A DNA stretch of 11,024 bases from an uncultured Oscillospiraceae bacterium (GCA_934668295.1 CAKUND010000062.1:1-11024), one strand, 5' to 3'; positions 1-7,942 are shown, numbered from the stretch's first letter. Numbers and translations: made by a program. Notes: generated from the letters alone by a model not told the origin.

Positions 1-723
1 TTCGCCATGATCGCGGGCCCGTGCTCCGTTGAATCGGAGGAGCAGATCGTCTATGTCGCCAAGGCCGTCAAGGCCGCAGGCGCGCAGCTGCTGCGCGGCG
101 GCGCGTTCAAGCCGCGCACGTCCCCATATGACTTCCAGGGTCTGCACGGCGAGGGCATCCGCCTGCTGGAGATCGCCAAGCAGGAGACGGGACTGCCCAT
201 CGTGACGGAGCTGATGAACATCAAGCATCTGCCGCTGTTTGAGAATGTCGACGTTATTCAGATCGGTGCGCGCAATATGCAGAACTATGATCTGCTGAAG
301 GAAATGGGCTCGGTCAAAAAGCCGATCCTTCTGAAGCGCGGACTTGCCAACACGCTCAAGGAGCTGCTGATGAGCGCGGAATACATCATGGCCAGCGGCA
401 ACAACAATGTCATTCTCTGTGAGCGCGGCATCCGCACGTTTGACGATTACACCAGAAACACGCTCGATCTGGCAGCCGTTCCGATGTTGCATGAGCTGTC
501 GCATCTGCCGGTCATCGTTGACCCCAGCCACTCCACGGGCATCAACCGGCTCGTGCCGCCGATGACGCTGGCGGCCACCGCCTGCGGGGCGGACGGCGTC
601 ATTGTTGAGGTGCACAACGACCCCATCCATGCGCTGTGCGACGGCGCGCAGTCTCTGACGTGTGAGCAGTTTGCCGAGGTTGCCCGCAAGGTGCGCGCAG
701 TACGCGAGGCGGTGACGAAATGA
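1..723 (+). CDS. aroF: 3-deoxy-7-phosphoheptulonate (DAHP) synthase, 5' partial
   Basis: This enzyme condenses phosphoenolpyruvate and erythrose 4-phosphate to DAHP, the first committed step of the shikimate pathway, in the cytoplasm. The reading frame is open from the first base, so the gene begins upstream; the ATG at 7 is an internal methionine just before the AGPCSVES motif. About 240 residues are visible, the catalytic TIM barrel of the AroF/AroA-beta type. Bacterial homologues usually carry roughly 90 to 100 further N-terminal residues, often a small regulatory domain, which are outside the window. Visible motifs, numbered from window codon 1, are AGPCSVES with the metal-ligand Cys8, the PEP-binding [39 protein letters not shown] with metal-ligand His177, and VEVHNDP with Glu203 and Asp207. 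Its stop overlaps the tyrA start by 4 bases. Feedback control cannot be judged without the N-terminus. Confidence 0.95.
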   Translation, partial: FAMIAGPCSVESEEQIVYVAKAVKAAGAQLLRGGAFKPRTSPYDFQGLHGEGIRLLEIAKQETGLPIVTELMNIKHLPLFENVDVIQIGARNMQNYDLLKEMGSVKKPILLKRGLANTLKELLMSAEYIMASGNNNVILCERGIRTFDDYTRNTLDLAAVPMLHELSHLPVIVDPSHSTGINRLVPPMTLAATACGADGVIVEVHNDPIHALCDGAQSLTCEQFAEVARKVRAVREAVTK

Positions 724-1553
724 CGGTCGGGATCGTGGGTCTGGGCCTCATCGGAGGCTCGTTTGCAAAAGCCTATCACGCCGCCGGCTGGACGGTCTAT
801 GGCTATGATGTGGACGAAAGTATGCTTGCCTTCGCGCAGCTGGCGGATGCGGTGAACGCGCCGCTTACGATGGAGAACATCGGCGCGTGCGATCTGGTGC
901 TGCTGTGCGTGCGGCCGCTTGCCGCGATCGACTATCTGCGCGAAGCCGCGTCGCATATCGGAGGTAAGCCCGTCGTGATCGACTGCTGCGGCACGAAGCG
1001 CGTGGTCTGCGCGGCGGCGTTCCCGCTGGCGGAGCAGTATCACTTTACCTATCTCGGCGGACATCCGATGGCCGGCACGCAGTATTCCGGCTTCGGTCAT
1101 GCGCGCGCAAACCTGTACCACAACGCGCCGATGGTCATTGTGCCGCCGGACTTTGACAATATCGAGCTGCTTGCCCGCGCGCAGGAGCTGCTGCGCCCGG
1201 CGGGCTTCGGCAGCTACTCCGTCACAACGGCGGAGAAGCACGACGAAATGATCGCGTTTACCTCGCAGATGGCGCATCTGGTCTCGAATGCGTACATTAA
1301 AAGCCCGACTGCGGAGGCGCACAAGGGCTTTTCCGCCGGAAGCTATAAGGATATGACCCGCGTGGCGTGGCTGAATGCGCCAATGTGGGCGGAGCTGTTT
1401 CTGGAAAACCGGGACAATATGCTCCACGAGCTGGACTGCCTGATGGACAGGCTGATGGAATACCGTGCCGCGATCGCGGATGACGACACAGCCGCACTGA
1501 CGCAGCTGCTGGAGGACGGCAAAAAGCGCAAGGAGGAGGTCGACGGACGATGA
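720..1553 (+). CDS. tyrA: prephenate dehydrogenase
   Basis: The product, 277 residues, oxidatively decarboxylates prephenate to 4-hydroxyphenylpyruvate on the tyrosine branch; use of arogenate cannot be excluded. An N-terminal Rossmann domain begins with [11 protein letters not shown] (residues 4 to 14). An acidic residue after the second strand, Asp30 in YGYDVD, favours NAD over NADP. The catalytic GGHPMAG has His115, and the C-terminal helical domain carries [14 protein letters not shown] (174 to 187) and DMTR with Arg214, the likely prephenate carboxylate contact. There is no C-terminal ACT domain and no fused chorismate mutase, so this is the short single-function form. The ATG at 720 overlaps the upstream stop as ATGA and has only a weak GAGG upstream, suggesting coupling to aroF translation. 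It lies among chorismate-forming genes, while the mutase that would feed it is not in view. Confidence 0.93.
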   Translation: MTVGIVGLGLIGGSFAKAYHAAGWTVYGYDVDESMLAFAQLADAVNAPLTMENIGACDLVLLCVRPLAAIDYLREAASHIGGKPVVIDCCGTKRVVCAAAFPLAEQYHFTYLGGHPMAGTQYSGFGHARANLYHNAPMVIVPPDFDNIELLARAQELLRPAGFGSYSVTTAEKHDEMIAFTSQMAHLVSNAYIKSPTAEAHKGFSAGSYKDMTRVAWLNAPMWAELFLENRDNMLHELDCLMDRLMEYRAAIADDDTAALTQLLEDGKKRKEEVDGR

Positions 1554-2608
1554 AGACAGTCTCCGTGACCGCCTCAAGGCGGTATGACGTTCTGATCGAG
1601 CACGGGCTGCTGCGCCGTACGGACGAGCTGGTCCGCAGCGTGACGAACGCGGGCACGGTCATGATCGTCTCGGACGATTCCGTGTGGCCCTTGTACGGGG
1701 AAACGGTGCAGGAAAGTCTTGTGGACGCCGGGTTTTCCGTGTGCCGGTTCGTATTCCCGCACGGAGAGAGCTCCAAGTGCGCAAAGACGTGGCTGGCGCT
1801 GCTGGACGCGCTGTGCGAGAACCGGCTGACGCGGGCGGATGCGGTCGTCGCGCTGGGCGGCGGCGTGGTGGGCGATCTGACGGGCTTCGCGGCATCTGCG
1901 TATCTGCGCGGGATCGGGTTTATCCAGATCCCGACGACGCTGCTGGCCATGGTCGACTCCTCCGTCGGCGGCAAGACAGCCATCGATCTGCCTGCCGGAA
2001 AAAATCTGGCCGGGTCATTCTATCAGCCGTGGCTCGTGCTCTGCGACCCGGACTGTCTGGATTCCCTGCCGGACGAGATCTTCCGCGACGGCTGCGCGGA
2101 GGTCATCAAGTACGCGGTGCTTGGAAACGCTCCGTTTTTTGACGATCTGAAAAACACGCCGCCGCGCAGGCAGCTGGAGCACATCATTGAAACGTGCGTG
2201 CGGATGAAGCGCGATATTGTCGCGCAGGATGAATTTGACCGCGGACAGCGGCAGCTTCTGAACCTCGGCCACACCTTTGGCCATGGGATCGAGGCGTGCA
2301 GCGGCTTTGCCGTCAGCCACGGCTCCGCCGTCGCCATCGGTATGGCAATGATCGTGCGGGCAGCGGCGCAGTTCGGCCTCTGCACAGCTGAAACGCGCGA
2401 CGCGGTGCTGGCGCTGCTGCGGCAGTATGATCTGCCAACTGACTGCGCGTATGCGGCAGAGCAGATGCTCGGGACGATCTTACACGACAAGAAAGCCTCC
2501 GGCAGCTCGATCAACCTGATCGTTCCGACGGCTGTCGGAAGCTGTGAAATTAAAAAAACACCGGCTTCCGAAATTCCCGACTGGCTGAAGGCCGGAGGTG
2601 CGCAATGA
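1550..2608 (+). CDS. aroB: 3-dehydroquinate synthase
   Basis: This 352-residue enzyme cyclises DAHP to 3-dehydroquinate, the second shikimate-pathway step, using NAD and a divalent metal. The NAD-binding part shows ALGGGVVGDLTGFAA (101 to 115) and IPTTLLAMVDSSVGGKTAID (127 to 146). The metal ligands are recognisable as Glu184 in AEVIKYAVL, His241 in NLGHTFGHGIE and His257 in SHGSAVAIGM. The 16-residue spacing of the two histidines matches the family. A late HDKKASG motif (312 to 318) is also typical. Length is normal for bacterial AroB. The start has a strong GGAGG-type site at 1531 to 1540, 9 bases before the ATG at 1550, and overlaps the tyrA stop by 4 bases. Confidence 0.97.
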   Translation: MKTVSVTASRRYDVLIEHGLLRRTDELVRSVTNAGTVMIVSDDSVWPLYGETVQESLVDAGFSVCRFVFPHGESSKCAKTWLALLDALCENRLTRADAVVALGGGVVGDLTGFAASAYLRGIGFIQIPTTLLAMVDSSVGGKTAIDLPAGKNLAGSFYQPWLVLCDPDCLDSLPDEIFRDGCAEVIKYAVLGNAPFFDDLKNTPPRRQLEHIIETCVRMKRDIVAQDEFDRGQRQLLNLGHTFGHGIEACSGFAVSHGSAVAIGMAMIVRAAAQFGLCTAETRDAVLALLRQYDLPTDCAYAAEQMLGTILHDKKASGSSINLIVPTAVGSCEIKKTPASEIPDWLKAGGAQ

Positions 2609-3858
2609 CGCGGACGCTGCTTTCCGGCCCGCGCACGGGTGTGATCCGGATCCCGGCCTCCAAATCGCAGGCGCACCGGATGCTCATCTGCGCGGCACTC
2701 TCTGAATCACCGTCTCATCTGATTTTGGACGGCTTCAGCGCGGATATCGAGGCGACGCTGCAGTGTCTGGAGGCGCTCGGCGCACGGTTTACGCAGGAGG
2801 CGGACGGATTATCGATCATCCCGATCGAAACGCGGCCTGCATATGCGAAGCTCGACGCGGGCGAAAGCGGGTCGACGCTGCGGTTTCTGCTGCCGGTGCT
2901 GGGAGCGCTCGGCGTTCGGGCGGAGGTTCGGATGCACGGGCGGCTCCCGGAGCGGCCTTTGTCCCCGCTTTGGGAGGTTCTGGAGGCACACGGGATGCAG
3001 CTGCGGCAGGACGGGGCTGTCCTGCATACGGACGGACAGCTGTGCGCGGGAGACTATTGCCTGCCCGGCAATGTTTCCTCGCAGTTTATTTCCGGGCTGC
3101 TATTCGCGCTGCCGCTCCTGGGTGATGACAGCACGCTGACGGTCACAGGTGCGCTTCAATCGGCGTGCTACGTCGCCATGACGGAGCAGGCGCTTGCGGC
3201 GGCGGGTATTCTGACAAAAAAGGACGGGCAGGTCTGGCAGATTGGCGGCGAGCAGCGCTATGCGGCGCCCGCCGTGCAGACGGTCGAGGGTGACTGGTCG
3301 AACGCGGCGTTTTTCCTGTGCATGGGCGCGCTGTCAGAGACAGGCGTGACTGTAACGGGGCTGAACCCCGAATCTTTGCAGGCAGACCGGGCCATTACGG
3401 AGCTTTTGACACGGTTCGGCGCGGAGCTGGCCGTCTCTGGAGACGCTATCACTGTGCGGCACGGTGCGCTGCATGGGATCACGCTGGACGCCGGGCCGAT
3501 CCCTGATCTGATCCCGGTCGTTTCGTGTCTTGCCGCGCTCTGCGATGGCGAGACACGGATCGAAAACGCGGCGCGGCTGCGGCTGAAGGAATCCGACCGC
3601 CTGCAATCGACGGCGGCGCTGCTTTCTTCGCTCGGCGGAAGCGTGCGGGAGCTTCCGGACGGACTGGTCATTTGGGGCCGCGCACGCCTTTCCGGCGGCA
3701 CGGCGGACGCCTGCAGCGACCACCGCATCGCGATGAGCGCAGCGATGGCCGCCTGCGGCTGTGCGGGCCCGGTCACGGTACTGGGGAGCGAATGCGTTGC
3801 GAAATCCTATCCCGCGTTCTGGAAGGATTTTGCTTCTTTGAAGGAGGATGCAGTATGA
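2605..3858 (+). CDS. aroA: 3-phosphoshikimate 1-carboxyvinyltransferase (EPSP synthase)
   Basis: The 417-residue product transfers the enolpyruvyl group of PEP to shikimate 3-phosphate, the sixth pathway step. Substrate-binding residues are visible across both lobes: IPASKSQAHR with Lys20 and Arg25, GESGSTLRF (86 to 94), HGRLPERPL, VSSQF (157 to 161), IPDLIP with Asp301, LKESDR with Lys328, Glu329 and Arg332, SDHR with Asp372 and Arg374, and VAKSYP with Lys400. The loop that sets glyphosate response in E. coli (NAGTAMRP) reads ESGSTLRF here, so Thr97 becomes Ser and Pro101 becomes Phe while Gly96 is kept. The sensitivity class is therefore not the plain enterobacterial one, but it cannot be predicted by eye. 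GGAGGTG at 2594 to 2600 precedes the ATG, which overlaps the aroB stop as ATGA. Confidence 0.96.
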   Translation: MTRTLLSGPRTGVIRIPASKSQAHRMLICAALSESPSHLILDGFSADIEATLQCLEALGARFTQEADGLSIIPIETRPAYAKLDAGESGSTLRFLLPVLGALGVRAEVRMHGRLPERPLSPLWEVLEAHGMQLRQDGAVLHTDGQLCAGDYCLPGNVSSQFISGLLFALPLLGDDSTLTVTGALQSACYVAMTEQALAAAGILTKKDGQVWQIGGEQRYAAPAVQTVEGDWSNAAFFLCMGALSETGVTVTGLNPESLQADRAITELLTRFGAELAVSGDAITVRHGALHGITLDAGPIPDLIPVVSCLAALCDGETRIENAARLRLKESDRLQSTAALLSSLGGSVRELPDGLVIWGRARLSGGTADACSDHRIAMSAAMAACGCAGPVTVLGSECVAKSYPAFWKDFASLKEDAV

Positions 3859-4934
3859 GCAGCGTATATACTGGAAATCTGACCGTCTCCATTTTCGGCC
3901 AGTCCCATGCGCCCGCCATCGGCGTCACGGTCGACGGGCTCCCGGCCGGGCTTCCGGTCGATCTGGACGCGCTGCAGCGGTTTTTGAGCCGGCGCGCGCC
4001 CGGGCAGAACGCCTGGTCGACGCCGCGCAGAGAGGCCGATGCGCCGGAGATCTTATGCGGGCTGAAAAATGGAAAAACCTGCGGCGCGCCGCTCACGGCC
4101 ATCATCCGCAACACCAACACGCGCTCCGGCGATTACGAAAACTTAAAGGATATCCCCCGCCCCGGTCACGCGGACTACACCGCGCAGGTCAAATTCGGCG
4201 GCGCGCAGGACGCGGACGGCGGCGGACACTTTTCCGGGCGGCTGACCGCGCCGCTGTGCATTGCGGGCGGCATCTGCATGCAGCTGCTGGAGCGTGAGGG
4301 CGTTCGCATTCGCGCGCGCATCTTGTCCATTAGGAGCGTCACGGACAGCGTGCCGTTTGACGCGTCGGTCGCAGGAAAGCCGTTCCCGGCTGCGTCTGAC
4401 GGCGCGGCTGCGGCCATGCAGGCGGAAATTGCACAGGCAAAGGCGGAGGGAGACTCCGTCGGCGGCGTGGTCGAATGCGTGATCGACGGTCTGCCCGCGG
4501 GTATCGGCGAGCCGATGTTCGGCGGGCTGGAAAACCTGATCGCGCGCGCCGTGTTCGCGATTCCGGCGGTCAAGGGCGTGGAATTCGGCGCGGGCTTTGC
4601 CGCTGCGCGGCTGCGCGGAAGCGAAAATAACGACGCGTTCCGCGTGGAAAACGGCAGGATCGTCACAGAAACGAACAACTGCGGCGGCATTCTGGGCGGT
4701 ATTTCGACCGGTATGCCGGTTGTGTTCCGCGCGGCGTTCAAGCCGACGCCGTCTATTTCCCGGGAGCAGGACTCCGTCAGCCTTTCGCGGATGGATAATG
4801 AAACACTCGTTATTCACGGACGGCATGATCCGTGCATCGTGCCGCGGGCCGTCCCGTGCGTGGAGGCTGCGGCGGCGATCGCCGTGCTGGACGCGTGGAT
4901 GGGCCGGAAAAAGGAGACAGGCTATGAATTCTGA
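3855..4934 (+). CDS. aroC: chorismate synthase
   Basis: This enzyme, 359 residues, removes phosphate from EPSP to give chorismate, the last common precursor of the aromatic amino acids, folate and quinones. It needs reduced FMN; whether reduction is intrinsic or supplied by another enzyme cannot be seen. The N-terminal family motif, usually GESHG, is GQSHA here (15 to 19), keeping the catalytic His18. Further signatures are DGGGHFSGRLTAP (121 to 133), NNCGGILGGISTG (274 to 286) and GRHDPCIVPRAVP (322 to 334). The reading frame continues far upstream inside aroA, but the start is fixed by AAGGAGG at 3841 to 3847, 7 bases before the ATG at 3855, and by the ATGA overlap with the aroA stop. The 3' end overlaps the next gene by 11 bases. 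Confidence 0.96.
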   Translation: MSSVYTGNLTVSIFGQSHAPAIGVTVDGLPAGLPVDLDALQRFLSRRAPGQNAWSTPRREADAPEILCGLKNGKTCGAPLTAIIRNTNTRSGDYENLKDIPRPGHADYTAQVKFGGAQDADGGGHFSGRLTAPLCIAGGICMQLLEREGVRIRARILSIRSVTDSVPFDASVAGKPFPAASDGAAAAMQAEIAQAKAEGDSVGGVVECVIDGLPAGIGEPMFGGLENLIARAVFAIPAVKGVEFGAGFAAARLRGSENNDAFRVENGRIVTETNNCGGILGGISTGMPVVFRAAFKPTPSISREQDSVSLSRMDNETLVIHGRHDPCIVPRAVPCVEAAAAIAVLDAWMGRKKETGYEF

Positions 4935-6159
4935 AGCACTGCACTGCGGGCTGCTGGGCCGGACGCTCGGTCACAGCTATTCTCCCGCGATCCATGCACA
5001 GCTCGCGGATTACTCCTATCTTTTATATGAAAAGGAGCCGGAGGAGCTTGAGTACTTCCTGCGCTCCGGGGAATTTGACGGACTGAATGTCACGATTCCC
5101 TATAAAAAAGCGGTCATCCCCTACTGCGCGGAGCTGTCTGCCACGGCCCGCGCCATCGGCGCGGTCAACACCATCGTCCGCAGGCCGGACGGGACGCTCT
5201 GGGGCGACAACACGGATGCCTACGGCTTTTCCATGCTGGTGCGGTCCAGCGGCGCGGAGGTACGCGGCAAAAAGGCGCTCGTCTTCGGCAGCGGCGGTGC
5301 GTCGGCGACGGCGCAGTATGTCCTGCGGCAGATGGGCGCGCGGGAGGTCGTTGTGATCTCCCGGCATGGGGAACATAATTATGAGAATCTTGACCGGCAC
5401 GCGGACGCGCAGATCGCCGTGAACACGACGCCGCTCGGCATGTATCCGAATACCGGCGCATCGCCTGTTGACTTAAGCCGGCTTCCGAAGCTGGAGGCTG
5501 CGCTGGATGTGGTCTACAATCCTGCGCGCACGGAATTTCTGCTGCAGGCGGAGCGGCTCGGCCTCAAGCGGGCAAACGGGCTTCTGATGCTGGTTGCGCA
5601 GGCGAAGAAAAGCTGCGAGGAGTTTCTGGGCAAGCCGATCGCGGACGAACGCATTGCCGCGATCACAAAATCACTGGCCGTGCAGATGCAGAATGTGATC
5701 CTCATCGGTATGCCGGGCAGCGGCAAGACGACGGTCGGCACAGGTGCTGCAGCGCGGCTGGGCCGCACGTTTCTTGACGCGGACGCTGTGCTGGAGCAGA
5801 AGGCCGGGATGCCCATCCCGGAGATCTTCCGGCTTGAGGGCGAGGAGGGCTTCCGGCAGCGGGAAACTGCGGTACTGGCGGAGCTGGGAAAGCAGTCCGG
5901 GCTGGTCATCGCCACGGGCGGCGGCTGCGTGACAAGGCCGGAAAATTATCCGCTGCTGCATCAGAACGGGACGATCTTCTGCCTGACACGCGATTTGAGC
6001 CGGCTTCCCATCAGCGGAAGGCCCGTCTCGCAGGCGCTCGGCGCGGAGGAGATCTACCGGCGCAGGAAGTCGCTGTATGAGGGTTTTGCGGATGTCATGA
6101 TCGACAATGACCGCACGGTGGAGGACGCTGTGCGGCAGATTTTGGAGGTGCTTGGATGA
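4924..6159 (+). CDS. aroE/aroK: bifunctional shikimate dehydrogenase / shikimate kinase fusion
   Basis: A single 411-residue frame joins two consecutive pathway enzymes. Residues 1 to about 250 are shikimate dehydrogenase: SYSP (18 to 21) for substrate binding, NVTIPYK with catalytic Lys61, GDNTDAYG with Asp98, the NADP loop GSGGAS (122 to 127) and NTTPLGMYP (167 to 175). Residues about 256 to 411 are shikimate kinase: Walker A GMPGSGKTT (262 to 270), LDAD with Asp285 and Asp287, FRQRE (310 to 314), ATGGG (330 to 334), and lid and arginine residues in SRLPISGRP. Both catalytic sets look intact and there is almost no linker. The upstream-open frame is ignored because AAGGAG at 4911 to 4916 places the start at ATG 4924. 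An internal ATG at 5686 begins the kinase domain but lacks a Shine-Dalgarno sequence, so a separate kinase product seems unlikely. Both domains are slightly short for their families. Confidence 0.94.
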   Translation: MNSEALHCGLLGRTLGHSYSPAIHAQLADYSYLLYEKEPEELEYFLRSGEFDGLNVTIPYKKAVIPYCAELSATARAIGAVNTIVRRPDGTLWGDNTDAYGFSMLVRSSGAEVRGKKALVFGSGGASATAQYVLRQMGAREVVVISRHGEHNYENLDRHADAQIAVNTTPLGMYPNTGASPVDLSRLPKLEAALDVVYNPARTEFLLQAERLGLKRANGLLMLVAQAKKSCEEFLGKPIADERIAAITKSLAVQMQNVILIGMPGSGKTTVGTGAAARLGRTFLDADAVLEQKAGMPIPEIFRLEGEEGFRQRETAVLAELGKQSGLVIATGGGCVTRPENYPLLHQNGTIFCLTRDLSRLPISGRPVSQALGAEEIYRRRKSLYEGFADVMIDNDRTVEDAVRQILEVLG

Positions 6160-6599
6160 AGCTGCTGATTTTGAACGGGCCGAACCTCAACCTGCTCGGT
6201 CTGCGGGAGCCGGATATTTACGGGCGGCAGAATTATGCCGCGCTGGTGCGGTTCTGTGAGGATGCGTGCCGGGAAGAAGGAATTGCCTGCAAGGTCTTCC
6301 AGTCCAACCACGAGGGTGCGCTGGTGGACGAGATCCAGGCGGCCTATGGCGTGTTTGACGGGATCGTCATCAACCCCGCGGCCTATACACACACGAGCGT
6401 CGCGATCCTGGACGCGCTGAAGGCTGTCGCGCTGCCGGCGGTCGAGGTGCATCTGTCCGATGTGACGAAGCGCGAGGACTTCCGGCAGATCTCCTATGCC
6501 CGCCTCGCCTGCATAAAGACCTATATGGGCCTCGGCTTCGAGGGGTACCGGCAGGCCATCCTGTTTTTGAAGGAATATCTGAATAAAAATACAGATTAA
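6156..6599 (+). CDS. aroQ: type II 3-dehydroquinate dehydratase
   Basis: The 147-residue product dehydrates 3-dehydroquinate to 3-dehydroshikimate, the third pathway step. It belongs to the small dodecameric type II class, unrelated to type I AroD. Visible signatures are LNGPNLNLLGLREPDIYG with the active-site Arg17 and Tyr22, QSNHEGALVD (49 to 58), INPAAYTHTS (72 to 81) with Asn73 and His79, and EVHLSDVTKREDFR with His99. Length is exactly that of the family. The start has GGAGGTG at 6144 to 6150 and overlaps the fusion gene stop as ATGA. It supplies the substrate of the AroE domain encoded immediately upstream, so steps three to five are encoded side by side. It is the last gene of the operon; a strong terminator follows. 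Confidence 0.96.
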   Translation: MKLLILNGPNLNLLGLREPDIYGRQNYAALVRFCEDACREEGIACKVFQSNHEGALVDEIQAAYGVFDGIVINPAAYTHTSVAILDALKAVALPAVEVHLSDVTKREDFRQISYARLACIKTYMGLGFEGYRQAILFLKEYLNKNTD

Positions 6600-6610
6600 A
6601 CATTTCATAT

Positions 6611-6646
6611 ACATCAGGCAGCCGGGACGGGCTGCCTGATGTTTTT
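6611..6646 (+). terminator. Rho-independent terminator of the aro operon
   Basis: A perfect 13-bp stem (6611 to 6623 with 6630 to 6642) encloses a 6-base loop GGGACG, and TTTTT at 6642 to 6646 follows. It begins 11 bases after the aroQ stop. This is the strongest terminator in the window and separates the aromatic operon from the transporter genes. Confidence 0.93.
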
Positions 6647-6654
6647 GCTCCTAT

Positions 6655-6683
6655 ATGCAGGATTTCAAATCTTCATCCTGCAT
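6655..6683. repeat. 9-bp perfect inverted repeat, possible operator
   Basis: ATGCAGGAT at 6655 to 6663 is repeated inverted as ATCCTGCAT at 6675 to 6683 with an 11-base spacer. No T run follows on the plus strand, so it is not an obvious second terminator. It lies about 120 bases upstream of the -35 of the transporter promoter, rather far for a simple repressor site. Its function is unknown; an activator site or a back-up RNA hairpin are both possible. Confidence 0.4.
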
Positions 6684-6805
6684 TAAAATGAATCAAATCT
6701 TTCTTTCGTATTCAAATATTGCTATTTTTCAAGCGATTATGAAGGATTTCCGTTGAAAATACGAATTTCATAAAAAATAAATTTCTCAAAATGACGATTT
6801 ACATC

Positions 6806-6834
6806 TTGAAAAATGCACTTCGATGTATTATACT
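6806..6834 (+). promoter_or_regulatory. sigma-A type promoter for the TRAP transporter genes
   Basis: TTGAAA at 6806 to 6811 and TATACT at 6829 to 6834 are separated by exactly 17 bases; each differs from consensus by one base. Transcription would begin near 6841, leaving a leader of about 28 bases with AGGAGGG at 6855 to 6861, 7 bases before the ATG at 6869. The surroundings (6690 to 6850) are strongly AT-rich, unlike the genes. A weaker TTGAAA at 6753 to 6758 has no good -10 partner. Confidence 0.82.
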
Positions 6835-6868
6835 TTCACACAGCAAATCAATTCAGGAGGGAATAGAT

Positions 6869-7912
6869 ATGAAAAAGATCCTTGCATTGCTTCTCGCAGC
6901 CGTCCTTGTTCTGGGCATGGCTGCGTGTGCCGCTTCTCCTGCGGCTCCCGCACAGACGTCGTCCGATGCGGCTGCTGCCGCATCCGATGCAGCTGCGTCC
7001 GGCACTGAAACGCCCGCTGCGTCCTCCGACGCCAAGCTGCGCTTCGTCACCGGCGGCGAATCCGGCACGTATTATGCCTTCGGCTCTGTCATCGCCCAGC
7101 ATGCGACGAACAACGCCGGCATCGATGTTGTCGGTCTGGTCGGCAACGGCTCGCAGTCGAATATTTTTGAGCTCGAGGACGGCAACGCGGAGCTGGCCTT
7201 CTGCCAGTCCGACGTTATGGCATACGCCTATGGCGGCACGAACCTGTTTGCCGACACCGGCGCTGTCAGCTGCTTCTCCACGGTCGCGGCGCTTTACACC
7301 GAGCAGGTACAGATCGTCACCACCAACCCCGACATCAAGACCGTCGACGATCTGAAGGGCAAGAACGTCTCCATCGGCGCAGCCGGTTCCGGCGTGTTCT
7401 TTAACGCGATGGATGTGCTCGGCGCTTACGGACTGACGGAAGCTGACATCAACCCGACGTACCAGTCCTTCGGCGACAGTGCCGACTCTCTGAAGAACGG
7501 CCAGATCGACGCGGCCTTCATCGTTGCGGGCGCTCCGACAACGGCGATCACCGACCTTGCAACGACCAAGGACGTCTACCTTGTTTCTCTGGACGACGAG
7601 CACGTCAACAAGCTGCTGGACTCTTCCCCGTATTACACCAAGGTCACCATCGGCAAGGATGTCTACGGCCTTGACACCGATACGATCACGGTCGCTGTCA
7701 GCGCGGTCGTTCTCGCCCGCGACGATGTGTCTGAGGACGCGATCTACAAGCTGGTTGCCGATATCTTCGACAACGCCGCTAGCCTCACGGATACCCACGC
7801 CAAGTACGCGGAGGTCAGCACCGAATTCGGCGCTTCCGTTACCTCTGTCCCCTATCATCCGGGCGCAGCCAAGTACTTCGCGGAAAAGGGCTTTGACGTC
7901 CCCACCAAGTAA
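6869..7912 (+). CDS. TRAP transporter solute receptor, TAXI family lipoprotein
   Basis: This 347-residue protein is the extracytoplasmic substrate-binding subunit of a TAXI-type TRAP transporter. The N-terminus is a lipoprotein signal ending in LGMAAC, so Cys20 should be lipidated and the protein anchored outside the membrane. A low-complexity Ala/Ser/Pro tether (about 21 to 54) precedes the binding domain. The binding domain shows the family features RFVTGGESGTYYAFG (58 to 72), TVDDLKGKNVSIGAAGSG (158 to 175) and the C-terminal PYHPGAAKYFAEKG (328 to 341). The frame stays open back to 6791, but the AGGAGGG at 6855 and the signal peptide fix the start at ATG 6869. Codon choice is strongly skewed to C-ending codons, as in highly expressed genes. 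Known TAXI ligands include glutamate and related acids, but no ligand can be assigned here. The permease gene follows after 89 bases. Confidence 0.93.
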   Translation: MKKILALLLAAVLVLGMAACAASPAAPAQTSSDAAAAASDAAASGTETPAASSDAKLRFVTGGESGTYYAFGSVIAQHATNNAGIDVVGLVGNGSQSNIFELEDGNAELAFCQSDVMAYAYGGTNLFADTGAVSCFSTVAALYTEQVQIVTTNPDIKTVDDLKGKNVSIGAAGSGVFFNAMDVLGAYGLTEADINPTYQSFGDSADSLKNGQIDAAFIVAGAPTTAITDLATTKDVYLVSLDDEHVNKLLDSSPYYTKVTIGKDVYGLDTDTITVAVSAVVLARDDVSEDAIYKLVADIFDNAASLTDTHAKYAEVSTEFGASVTSVPYHPGAAKYFAEKGFDVPTK

Positions 7913-7942
7913 ATCTTCACGCGTACTTTACAGAAAATGAGC

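Noticed and set aside
447..1577. 376-codon minus-strand open frame opposite the DAHP synthase and tyrA genes
   Set aside because: It is antisense to two well-supported enzymes, has an Arg-rich composition and no recognisable domain.
3525..3854. Upstream in-frame extension of chorismate synthase
   Set aside because: It lies wholly inside aroA in a different frame; AAGGAGG at 3841 and the ATGA overlap define the start at 3855.
4597..4923. Upstream in-frame extension of the AroE-AroK fusion
   Set aside because: The extra residues are Arg-rich and derive from aroC in another frame; the AAGGAG at 4911 and homology place the start at 4924.
6753..6782. Second promoter candidate with TTGAAA at 6753
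   Set aside because: At 17 to 18 bases spacing the -10 is only AATAAA or TAAATT, a poor match; the promoter at 6806 is much better.
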